From positions 18,862,078-18,926,077 of the forward strand of contig NC_134023.1 in the NCBI RefSeq assembly GCF_040712315.1: a DNA stretch of 64,000 nt, given 5' to 3'. Of the stretch, positions 36,099 through 44,691 are shown piece by piece. Under the pieces are notes generated by a model. It was not told where the DNA came from. It searched no databases and worked only from the letters and a program-made list of their open reading frames with translations. This stretch comes from Castanea sativa. Taxonomy: Eukaryota > Streptophyta > Magnoliopsida > Fagales > Fagaceae. Made by a program: the position numbers and the translations under genes. The stretch's first letter is position 1. Each line of letters starts with the position of its first letter.

Positions 36099-37746
36099 GA
36101 AATATCCAAATTGTGTCCATTATGGTTTTGAATGAGTGAAAAAAGTGAGGAATCCTCTAGACTTATTTTATGGATGTGAAACTATATGATTCACTTGATA
36201 TGGTTCTAGCTCCTATTCACATAAGCAGATCAGAAACAACTGTCATAGTCAGCCTTCATGTTCTTATTCCCCCTTTATGCTTGACATGGTTCCTCTCAAT
36301 GCAAATATTAATGGTTGAAAAGGATGGGACAACATTTAGCATTGATGTTCTTATTGTTTCTTATGATTTTTTGGTTTAATGAATTGCATTGACAGGTTCA
36401 GCCTGTGCTAATGAGCCAGGTGATGTCTGAAGGAGCATATATCTTATTTTACATGAGGTATGCATTGTCTGGGGCTAAAAGTCCTCATTTAATTTTTTTT
36501 TTCTTTTCCCTTTTCTTTCCTTGTTTGTTTGGTTACTCTTGCCCTTTTTTATATGTTTGACTAAATTAACCCTGTATATCTATATCACTCAGAAGTACTT
36601 TGTTTGATAAGTAATGACAAGTACTTCCCAAACTATAGCGATGTAGATACTTTGGGCATTTCAAGGGAGATCAGTCCTACTTTTAGTATTACATCATATA
36701 GGCAAGTGAATGTTGGACCTCTCTTTTTTATCACTTATGTCAAAGGTCAAGCCTTGGTGTGATGGCAAGTGCCATCCACCAAAAGCAATAGATTGGGGGT
36801 TCAAGTTTTTGAATTAGCCTCTCTAATAAGTTGGGGTAAGGCTGCTTACCATGACCTCTCCTAGACCCACAAAAGTGGGAGTTTTTGCACTAGGTATGAC
36901 CCTTTTTAATTTTCTTTTATATCAGTCTCCTTACAAGGATTTCAGTGGATCCCTCCTCTGTATCTTTATGCCATGTCTTTTTGTATATATTCTTTTGCAA
37001 TTCATTTATATGCTCTTCAGATTGTAGATGCTCTATGATTTTGTTTTAGGTCTTGCCCTCGTCCTCAAAGAACATATATTGAGGAAACCATCCAGCAGCA
37101 AGTTCCTGACTCTGCAAGGAACTGCATATCAAAAGCTCAGAAGCTTGCAAGGACCAGTCAAAGCAGACCTAGCAGCCAATCTGTTGGCTTACAAGATTCA
37201 ACAAATCCAAGACCAGATATGCCTCCTCGTTCTACCAACCATACTTCAAATGGCATCCTCAAGAGTGCTAGCAGAAATGTCCAGCCAGTGATGGAAGCAT
37301 ATGCTGAACCGGTCTGCATGGACTTCTCTAATGCAACATCAAGTGATTGGTCCCTCTTTACAAGCTCAGATGAGGCCTCATTCACAACTGAGAGTACTAG
37401 AGACTCATTCAGTACTGTAGATTATGCTGATACATGCAATGCAGATACAATCTCGTCGATCTTCAATACATTATATGCACCAGAATACTCCCGCAATTCT
37501 GTTTCTTGCAGAAAAGTTTCAAATTGTAGACCACACACGAGGTTCGTTTCTGAGCAAAAGGGCCATATTTTGGACTCATATTTGTCAACACAACCTCTTG
37601 ACAAAGTACAGAAACGAGTGTTTTCAAAACAGCTCAGTGATCCTTCAAGCCAATTCCCTTCTGACAGTAACTGCAACATGTTTGTAAAATATGGGATTAA
37701 CCCAATACATGGTTTTGAACGAACTTCTGATCATTGTAAACTGTAG
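20406..37746 (+). CDS. UBP16: Ubiquitin-specific protease, UBP16-type with MYND finger
   Basis: This is a cysteine protease that removes ubiquitin from proteins. Coding exons, joined from GT-AG junctions, are 20406-20692, 24070-24511, 24592-25048, 25123-25274, 25377-25465, 25882-25967, 26072-26234, 26450-26573, 26698-26855, 27077-27161, 27690-27902, 36396-36457 and 37050-37746. They total 3015 nt, in frame throughout, giving 1004 residues, close to the roughly 1000 residues of Arabidopsis UBP16. Residues 9-28 are a membrane segment. A MYND zinc finger spans C76-C113 ([23 protein letters not shown]). The Cys box [11 protein letters not shown] has the catalytic C477, and the His box [11 protein letters not shown] has H733, with the DD of RIDD at 749-750. 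Two CxxC pairs (KCMIC, RCGRC) form the finger of the USP fold. The C-terminal [25 protein letters not shown] patch is typical of the UBP16 group. In Arabidopsis UBP16 is linked to salt and cadmium tolerance. The start at 20406 is chosen by family alignment. Intron 27903-36395 carries an antisense LINE. Confidence 0.93.
21850..22030. repeat. GAGCTTGGC/GCTTGAGCTC-rich repeat
   Basis: Interspersed GAGCTTGGC, AAGCTTGAGCTC and GCTTGTGCTTGG motifs make up a patch resembling the GAGCTCGAGC-rich non-coding repeats scattered through plant genomes. It can be translated, but the composition is repeat-like. Its class is not known to me. Confidence 0.35.
23390..23710 (+). pseudogene. Decayed LINE (RT zinc-finger region) fragment
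   Basis: Translation gives SYESVDHLL, a stop, then [11 protein letters not shown], the degraded zf-RVT motif (two Cys, His, His-Cys) found near the C-terminus of plant L1 ORF2. A degenerate CIWRERNNH-like stretch follows. It matches the layout of the intact motif in the LINE at 28840-29481. Stops and frameshifts show it is an old fragment in the UBP intron, on the same strand as the gene. Confidence 0.6.
26847..27076 (+). repeat. 115-bp tandem duplication across a UBP splice donor and intron
   Basis: Copy 1 is 26847-26961 and copy 2 is 26962-27076. They are almost identical (differences near 26924/27039 and 26957/27072). Each copy contains the last 9 nt of the exon (ATGTGGAAG), the donor GTTTGATG and a 106-nt intron ending in an AG. 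The duplication creates a second donor and acceptor pair and hence a candidate 9-nt exon at 26962-26970 in the same phase, which would insert three residues (C-G-R) into the USP zinc ribbon. Skipping it gives the normal RCGRCATYV sequence. Confidence 0.95.
28386..28442 (+). repeat. Retroposition micro-scar TATC-A9
   Basis: Direct repeats of 22 bp (28386-28407 and 28421-28442, two mismatches, ATATGATAYTGTCACATT) enclose only TATCAAAAAAAAA. This looks like a target duplication around an extremely 5'-truncated retroposon tail. Confidence 0.75.
28840..32382 (-). pseudogene. LINE ORF2: endonuclease and reverse transcriptase, frameshifted
   Basis: The longest open part (29929-32382) begins with the apurinic-type endonuclease ([15 protein letters not shown], then [22 protein letters not shown]). 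It continues through the reverse transcriptase, including [47 protein letters not shown] and the catalytic [11 protein letters not shown]. Near 30030-29980 two frameshifts pass the reading to the next frame (29538-29981, [20 protein letters not shown]). Another break near 29480-29540 leads to the C-terminal zf-RVT region (28840-29481, [18 protein letters not shown]). Catalytic residues are still recognisable, so the copy is not very old, but it cannot make a full protein. The family acts by target-primed reverse transcription. Confidence 0.92.
32394..34352 (-). pseudogene. LINE ORF1, one apparent frameshift
   Basis: ORF1 starts at 34352 ([20 protein letters not shown]) and runs 248 codons before a shift near 33606-33625. 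It then continues in other frames (33401-33625 and 32394-33422) to a stop at 32394, just upstream of ORF2. It is not the CCHC-knuckle ORF1 seen in many plant L1s. The first 130 residues contain two beta-rich repeats ([19 protein letters not shown] and [17 protein letters not shown]) that recall PurA/Whirly-like single-strand binding folds. That comparison is only by eye. The middle is proline/serine-rich and low in structure. Confidence 0.7.
34811..35162. mobile_element. MITE-like element rich in GGAATGG
   Basis: The left part reads GTTTGGGAGTTTAAAGAATGG, and the right part is its rough complement (CCATTCCTTTCCACCCTTCC then AAAC). Internally, GAATGG-type sequence is followed by CCATTCC-type sequence. 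Flanking TTA/TAA could be a 3-bp Harbinger-type target duplication, but the outermost bases do not pair well. It lies in the large UBP intron. Confidence 0.5.
35163..36395 (+). other. Remainder of the large UBP intron
   Basis: I see no gene. The only structured feature is a long (TA)n at about 36038-36096. The intron ends with TTGCATTGACAG at 36395, a normal acceptor that joins the codon for V753 to the preceding exon in phase 0. Confidence 0.7.
36745..36911 (+). mobile_element. AU-like SINE
   Basis: A tRNA-type A box (CCTTGGTGTGATGGCAAG) and B box (GGGGGTTCAAGTTTTTG) are followed by GGGGTAAGGCTGCTTACCATG, a CCTAGACCC phrase and a final CCCTTTTT. This is the arrangement of the widespread plant AU SINE family, whose copies end in T rather than poly-A. 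It is in the last UBP intron, same orientation as the gene. Confidence 0.8.
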
Positions 37747-39058
37747 TCCATGAAATTTAACTACTATAGTGATAAGTTAGCTAGGGAGTTGCCTCAAAAT
37801 TTTTGGTTTTAGTACATTGTTTTTGGGGCTTGTGATTATATTAGAATAACAAAAATTTATTCTTGTTAGCATTGAAATTGTTGTTAGGAGAAAAGAGCTA
37901 GCAATTCACAAACCGTCCTGTTTTTGTGTAAGTTGTTGACTGTCAGAAATTAAAATTTTCATTAGGTTTGCTCATGTCTAGCTCAGAGACAAACCTAGTA
38001 TTGTAACTTTTCTACAAGAAACAAAATTGCAGAGTATTCTGGAGCATAGAACTTGTTGAAGCTTGACTGAATTGCATCTATATTGCATGAATCAGCATAA
38101 TCTACAGCACTGAATGAGTCTTTAGTACTCAGCTGTAAATGAGGACTCATCTAAGCTTGTAAAAGAGGGACCAATAACAAATTGTTCTATATGCCACCGG
38201 ATCTTTAAAACAATTGTTGCTTTTCACTTCATTTTTCTTAGCAATCAATTAAAACCTGGGGGAATCAGTCTAATGGGTTAAGGGCTCTGCTATATTGAGT
38301 TTAAATATACTGTAATCAAATTTATTTATTGAAATCCTGAATCCCAAATTTTTGTCCTTAATGTAGCCGTAAATTATTCACTAACTGAAGCTGAAAAGTG
38401 CTTCAAGTATTAGCTAACATGGATCAATTGGTTTTAGTTTGGTGCTTCTCATTTGAGTTGTAGGAATATGTTTCTAAGCCCCTTGAGGATTATGATTTTG
38501 TTGGCTTTTGAAGGATGTGATAAATTACCAAATTCATTCCACCTGTTGTGTTCCATTTACTTCACTTCCATATAGCACTACCAATTGCATTTTGCCTATT
38601 GTTTACCTTTGCTTTGTCATTTGCGTATTGTTTATCTGTGAGGTAAAACTTGATAGGACCCAGACCATGCTTAATATGCAGAAATGATAATGTATTTGAG
38701 GCTTAGAGAAGTCCAAGAAATAGAGATTTTGTCTGCCTATCGGTTATTTTAAATGGAAGAAAAGGCTTAAAGAAAGAAGAGCTGTATCTTCTTATCTTTT
38801 TGTAATAGGAAATAGGAATGGATGCCTTTTTCAAGCTAGTGCGGGCTACTTTAGGTGGTAGATTCAAGTTCCAACCTAAATGCTGATAGTCTAGCTCACT
38901 CACCTTTACTCTGCTTATGCTCTTTTTAGCACCTCAAAATTTTTTTTTTTTTTTTTTTTGGTTAACTACAGTGTTTGGAACTCTTTAAATATCTAATTAT
39001 TTCTTTGGATTTGCGGTTCTCTAAACAAAAAATAATAATTAAAATGAGAAAGTCCTTG

Positions 39059-39122
<64 letters not shown>

Positions 39123-39261
39123 TTTTTGTTTCAACCCTAGGATCTTATGAAGCCTTAGACACTACTAGGCCAATCCTTGAATTTTTATTTATTTATTATT
39201 TTTAATATTTTAATTCTAAGTACACTAAGTTCTTGAAGAGTTTCAAAACCTCTCTTTAATC

Positions 39262-39305
39262 AACTAATGCTAACTATCAAAAAAAAAAAAAAAACTAATG
39301 CTAGC
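39262..39305 (+). repeat. Retroposition micro-scar TATC-A14
   Basis: Direct repeats AACTAATGCTARC (39262-39274 and 39293-39305, one mismatch) flank TATC plus an A run, the same tail as at 28408-28420. Confidence 0.75.
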
Positions 39306-39723
39306 AACATTAAATTTATTTTACTGGGTACCGAAGAGATTAAAAATTAGATTCTTGCCAAGCTGTAATTTAGAGTAGGAAGACTTCCAATGAAGTACGA
39401 TTTAGTATGCAGGACTGTAAACCACTAGTTGAGAAGATCACTAATAGAGTAGTAGAATCCAATGTTGGCATTCTAAACACCTCTAATTTAATGCTTTTTT
39501 TTTTTTGCAATTTAATTTATTAATTTATGTACAATTTTTTAAATTCTTGTATCTGAATTGGTACCTCCTTATGTACGAAGTGTTTGAAGGTTTAGAAGAA
39601 AAATGATTTAAAATGTAAGATTAGCGGCATATTATAATTATCTAAAAAAAAAAAAAACTAATCTTAGACCAGCCTATTCATATTACGAAACAGAGCAATC
39701 AAAATGGTGTATTAAAGGTTTAT

Positions 39724-39770
39724 TATTAATGCCTATTTACTTGTCAAAAAAAAAATATTAATGCCTATTT
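39724..39770 (+). repeat. Retroposition micro-scar, perfect 15-bp duplication
   Basis: TATTAATGCCTATTT occurs at 39724-39738 and 39756-39770 with no mismatch. The 17 nt between them are ACTTGTC followed by A10. Confidence 0.8.
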
Positions 39771-39892
39771 TTGTGGAATTGTACAATAGAGAAACTAAGG
39801 CAGGACACTAGACATGTGATTAGGCATAAAGTGGGCCAAAGTGCCGATTTTTCTATGGAATGAGAATTGGCATCTTAGGGATCCCGTTTAAA

Positions 39893-39917
39893 AAAAAGGG
39901 GGGGGGGGGGGAGGGGG
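39893..39917 (+). repeat. G-run next to an A-run
   Basis: A run of about 7 A is followed by about 14 G, an A and 5 G. It is a potential G-quadruplex and a site prone to length change or assembly error. Confidence 0.7.
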
Positions 39918-40595
39918 TCTTGCTTGCTCTTCATGTCAACGATGAGATGCTCCCAATTTTGATGTTTTAGTATTCAAAAGTTGTCATTTTGTAATAGTAT
40001 TCTGGTCATGTAATATATTACAAGTTTGTATAAAAAAACTCTATATACTACTTTTGTGTTTGTGTGTCCTAATAAGTAATAAGTATTACTGTTTTTTCTA
40101 TAAAAAAAAAAGTATATAATTCATCAAGAAATTTGAAATTTTTTTTTGTTTGTCTAAATTATACTATAAAATATAAAATAAAAAACATTTGAGTTTTAGT
40201 TCATAATATAATGCCACATCAATTCGTAGGTCTTACAAATTTTCATATCATAATAATTTTATTTATTAATTTTCTATTCCGTATTACAACTGTGAATTTC
40301 AAAAAACACAAAAACACAAAAACCATCAAACTATAGAACCATATACCTAATTCTAAACATCATAAAACTTTTACTTATTTTTAAATTTTAATTAATTGAA
40401 AAGTGGTGTAGAATTCATATTTATTTATTTTAGAATCTAGAAAATAACAGTTAATATATATATAAATTTTTTTTGGAAAAAAAAAAATGAAAGCAGTGGA
40501 ACAAGGGTTTAAAAAAAAAAACAAAAAACAAAAAACGGCATCGTTTAAGAAAAACGCGTTAGCTTAACGCAAACGCTAGCCGTAAACCGCCTTCT

Positions 40596-40606
40596 GCCCC
40601 TATTTA
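40596..40606 (+). promoter_or_regulatory. TATA-like box of the gene at 40743
   Basis: CCTATTTAATT lies about 145 bp upstream of the ATG and is followed by a CT-rich leader with a (CT)n at about 40690-40709, common in plant 5' untranslated regions. Confidence 0.45.
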
Positions 40607-40742
40607 ATTCACTCTTCACTCCAATGCATCAATCTTTTCTTTCTACACTCACTCGCTCACTTCCTCTACTACGCATTCTTCTGCAACCGACTCTCTCTCT
40701 CTCTCTCTCTGGGTTTGAAATTTGAATTGACATTCTTCATCC

Positions 40743-41219
40743 ATGGCTTCTCGATTCACTGGGTCTCCTCTTTCCTTTTTCATTTACACTTCTCCTTCTC
40801 CATCTCAAGAAGAAGAAGGACAACAACAACAACAATATGGGAGTCCGACGAGCGTTCTTCCTGTTTCGTTTTTCTCACCTCGAGAACAACAACAAATTCA
40901 AATTGGGACTCCTCTTAATGCTCCTAAAATCATCAACCCCATCTCTCCAATCTTTTCTGCTGATCGGTTCCAGTTACCGGTGCCTGACACAACTGATGAT
41001 GATGTAGTGCTTCAGAATCTTATCCACATCATTCGCTCTGTCATTATGAAATCAAATTCTCCATCATCCCTAACCCTAACACCTGCTCAGAGGCTCTTCA
41101 ACTCACTCGATCTTGTTCAGAAAAAGATCACGCGGCAATTGGACAGAATTAAACAGACCCCCACTTTTCAGATGGGGGTCAGAGATAAGAAAATTAAAGC
41201 TTTGATGTCTATGCGCTAA
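40743..41219 (+). CDS. Small conserved-looking protein of unknown function
   Basis: I do not recognise the family. The single-exon frame codes for 158 residues starting MASRFTGSPLSFFIYTSP. The N-terminal half is rich in Ser, Pro and Gln (EEEGQQQQQYGSP, REQQQIQIGTP), with two short repeated 'GSP/GTP...FFSPRE'-like phrases, and is probably disordered. The C-terminal half is a likely helical block (DDVVLQNLIHIIRSVI, then TPAQRLFNSLDLVQKKI and a basic tail DKKIKALMSMR). No signal peptide or membrane segment is visible. Support for it being real comes from a leader with TATA-like and CT motifs, and from a diverged tandem copy at 41908-42240 in which the same C-terminal phrase PAQRLFNSLDLV is preserved. 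It could be a nuclear regulatory protein, but nothing in the sequence proves this. Confidence 0.65.
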   Translation: MASRFTGSPLSFFIYTSPSPSQEEEGQQQQQYGSPTSVLPVSFFSPREQQQIQIGTPLNAPKIINPISPIFSADRFQLPVPDTTDDDVVLQNLIHIIRSVIMKSNSPSSLTLTPAQRLFNSLDLVQKKITRQLDRIKQTPTFQMGVRDKKIKALMSMR

Positions 41220-41900
41220 TTCTTAATTCTTATTACAACACACGCACACGCACACGCACACTACACTACACCAACAGTACCATAATTCACTTACCAAAAT
41301 GGGATTTTTTTTTTTTTTCAAAAAAACCCATCAAATACTAACTTCAAATATGCATCACTTTATTATGAAACATAAATAACATTTTGAATAATGGGTTCTT
41401 ATAAAATTTGTGAGTTTACATTCATCTCTTGAGTTATTTAGGAATCTAAAGTGAGTTTTATTATCTTGTTATTTCTGGCTCTGGATCAGGTTTCCTAACC
41501 CTTTATGGGGCAGGTTGCACTGGCCAATTTTGGACATACCAAATTCAAAGTGAGTGACCCAAACATTGGACATTGATAACTCTAGCTTGGTCTGCCCTTG
41601 GAGGCTTTGATTTCAAAATTAAAATGATCAGCAAAATTCTCTTGTTCATGGTTAACATAATCTTTAAATCAGAGAGCAGGCTTGTTTACTCCAGTTTTCT
41701 TTGTTGGTTGTATGTTTTCATTGGTTGAATAGGATAATAGTGATCTTCTACAACTAATTTGGCTCTCTTTTATCTTACATGTGAAACTTATTGAATAATT
41801 GACAGTTATGCCCTGTATAGACTGTTAATGGTATATGCAGTACCAAGGTGAGAAGCAGGCTTGGGGGAATGTTTTTCGATGATCTAACTGACTGTGATGA
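41220..41900. other. Spacer between the tandem copies
   Basis: It holds the probable 3' UTR of the 40743 gene with a (CACACG)-type tract (41241-41262). I see nothing else recognisable. Confidence 0.5.
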
Positions 41901-41907
41901 AGAGATG

Positions 41908-42240
41908 TTTCTTTCCTTACTCCTCTTCTCAGCAACAACAAATTGGGAGTCCCAAAACTCCTGTAAGTGGTGTTACTCCAGTTTCGTTTTTCTCATCTCG
42001 AGAAGAACAATTTGGGAGTCCTGTTACTCCTGTAAATGCTGCTAAAATCAGGCGTGATATGTTGATCTCTCCATCTCCAATTCCAATCTCGGCTGATCAG
42101 TTCCATTTTCTGGTGCCTTACACACAACTGATGGTGCTGTATTGCTTGAGAATCTTATCATCCCTAGCACCTGCGCAGAGACTCTTCAACTCACTTGATC
42201 TTGTTGAGAAAAAGGTCATAGAGCAATTGATGAGATGATA
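41908..42240 (+). pseudogene. Decayed tandem copy of the 40743 gene
   Basis: Aligned by eye, SSQQQQIGSPKTPVS, VTPVSFFSSREEQ, VNAAKI and ISADQFHFLVP correspond in order to the Gln-rich, FFSPRE, NAPKI and FSADRFQLPVP phrases of the upstream gene. After LVP the frame shifts for about 45 bp. A deletion of about 40 bp relative to the parent then brings PAQRLFNSLDLVEKKVIEQL back into the same open frame. No start equivalent to MASRFTGS is visible. An unbroken 114-residue frame (41894-42238) still exists, so a shortened product cannot be excluded. Confidence 0.7.
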
Positions 42241-42429
42241 AGGGGAGTTGATGAGATGATCTGAACACATAGTAAAGCATGCTTATATCTGTCAGCTAGC
42301 TATGAAAGACAGATAATTGAATAGAGAAAGATTGGCTAAGTGGGGATATCAAGGAGATCAGTTATGTATTTCTGTACAGGGATAATGTCTTAAGATCACA
42401 TCTATGTTGGTTTTCCTATTTCCAGAAGA

Positions 42430-44031
42430 ATATGGCAGTTTTGAATAGATGCCTTGCAACCAGACAGGTTAGCACCTGAAAGGCAAAAATCTACAGAAAG
42501 TTATCTGCATAGGAAGCAACCCATCTTATGCTTGGAGAAGCATTCAAAAGAGCATAGAGATTATTCAGCAATGAACAAGATGGAGGGTGGGAAATGGGAA
42601 GACAATTCATATATGAGATGATAGATGGTTGCCAACGCCAATAACTTATAAAGTCATTTCCCCAAGGAAAGATTTTGGAGACTTCCCTATGGTATCAGCC
42701 TTAATTGACCAAGACACTAGAAGATGGAGAAAGGACATTCTTGACAGAATTTTTCTTGGTTTTGAAGTGAAAAATATTCTCAGCATCCCAATCCCTCACT
42801 ACCCACAGGAGGACCAATTAATATGGGTGGGAAATAAAAAAGGAATCTTCACGGTGAAAAGTGCATATTTTTTGGCTAGAGAAATAGTAGAGAAGCCTGA
42901 AAGAGGTGAATCCTCAGTGGGAGACATATGTGCTCCCCTTTGGAAAAAGATGTGGCACCTAAACATCCTGGCCAAAGTGAGAATTTTTGCCTGGAGACTA
43001 TGCATGATGCTGAATATTTGCAATAGGGGAATCCAAGTGGATCCTACTTGCCCTATCTGTATTGGGGAACCTGAGTCAACTGAGCATGCAATCATCTACT
43101 GTGAAGCTGCTAAAAGAGTTTGGAGCAAATGGAATGAATGCCCAATCTGTTTGAATGAAAGCAACAGGGAGATAATGGATTTGGCCTTATATTTGTTAGA
43201 AAAAGGAACTCAGAGGGACATGGAGATCTTCTTTGGTGTAGCCTGGATGATATGGTACAATAGAAATCAAATTGTTCATGAGGGAAATGGTGTTTCTGAG
43301 GATCACATTTGGGAGACAGCAGTCTAAATGATAAAGGGTTTCAAGGGGACCAGGAACTGGGATATAAACAATCCTCAGAGAAATGAGAAAGCATGGACAC
43401 CCCAGCCCCCCACCAGTGGGTTTCTTCAAAATAAACGTGGATGGGGCTGTTCCCTCTGTTGAGGGCCATTCCAGTGTGGGAGTTATAATCAGAGATTGGG
43501 AAAGGAAGGTGGTGGCAGCAAAATGCATTCCTCTATCGGGTCGAATGGCTGTGGAGGAAACAGAAGCCATAGCTATGGAATAGGGAATCATCCTAGCAAA
43601 AAATCTGGGCTTGGAAAAGACCATTTTCGAAGGGGACTCGATGCAGACAATTCAAGCTATTGAGACTAAGGAAGTGAGAAGTATGGTTGGCCATATTGTG
43701 AGAGGTATTTTGCAAAATCTTTCCAGCTTCCAGGAGGCAAAAGTCAGACATATTGGTAGGGATGGCAACAAAATAGCCCACGAACTTGCACAACTTGCAA
43801 AACAATCTGCTGAGGAACATGTATGGACTTCAATTATTCCTGATTGGATTGAAGACATGGCTAGAGCTGAAGGAACAGGTTAAAAGTTTGTCTAAGTTGT
43901 GGTCTAGGTTGTTGCTGTGTTCCTCCTTTTGCTATGCTCTGTTCTGTAGTTTATGCTCTGTTTTTGCAGTGTATTTTCTCTTGACTGTTATGAATGAAAG
44001 TTTCAGTTTGGTTTCAAAAAAAAAGTAAGAT
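42430..44031 (+). pseudogene. 5'-truncated LINE with zf-RVT and RNase H
   Basis: Reading along the plus strand, a broken segment ending in WRSIQKS and RWRVGNGK is followed by an open frame (42629-43327) with QEDQLIWVGNKKGIFTVKSAY, WKKMWHLNILAKVRIFAWRL and CPICIGEPESTEHAIIYC (zf-RVT). After stops at 43327 and 43583 comes an RNase H domain (VGFFKINVDGAV, then EGDSMQTIQAI and HIGRDGNKIAHELAQLA). It ends in a short poly-A at about 44019-44027. This is the C-terminal end of a plant L1 whose lineage carries RNase H, distinct from the LINE at 28580, which lacks that domain. No target duplication was identified. The 5' limit is approximate. Confidence 0.85.
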
Positions 44032-44691
44032 GGGAAGCAGTTTACCATGTGGGGATCAAAATAAACTCAAGAATTTATTGTGTGAATTGCAAAACTGACT
44101 CGAGGGTAGTAGTTCAAGATGTGAACTTGAATGTATAGAAGTTCCTTGTGGAGAATTCTCTTCTCTGTGTTTGAATCTTGAATGTATAGAAGCAGTTTGT
44201 TGCCTGATAAGGCAGGTCTGCAGCTAGTGCTGCTTGTATTTGAATATTTGTTGCTTCATTGTGTTGTATGAATAAAATTTTTTAATATAAAAAAAAATGT
44301 CTGCATTGTTTTGCTTAAAATGCCTTTATGGTCCAAGATATGGTAAACTTTACCATGAATTTCATGAGTTACAATTACCCAACTGCCGTGCAGAATAAAT
44401 TAGATGCTTGCAACTCGAATCTTATTGTTTTGTATAGAAGAATCCGGGTAACTTGATTAAAAATAGAAATCAGAACAACTATCATAAAAAGTAAGTCATA
44501 CTTTATTCAATATGTCAGACACAACTCGAGTAACTTGTAATCAAGGCATACAAGATTTCTCCTTACTGAAAAGTTTAGTATTTAGCATATTGAGTTCCCA
44601 CATTAAGCTTAACCATTTTTCCTCTACATAAGAGTACATCTCTTCAAATTGATGTAATTAGCAGAGTGTTTCATCTTTTCAGACATTCTCC

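Larger units (their letters stand above)
37747..40590. other. Intergenic DNA with micro-insertions and simple repeats
   Basis: The first 200-300 bp are presumably the UBP 3' UTR, although no canonical AATAAA stands out. The rest has no supported gene. It includes a (TA)n at about 39063-39114 followed by a T run, two retroposition scars (39262-39305 and 39724-39770), and a G-tract near 39898-39917. Confidence 0.6.
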
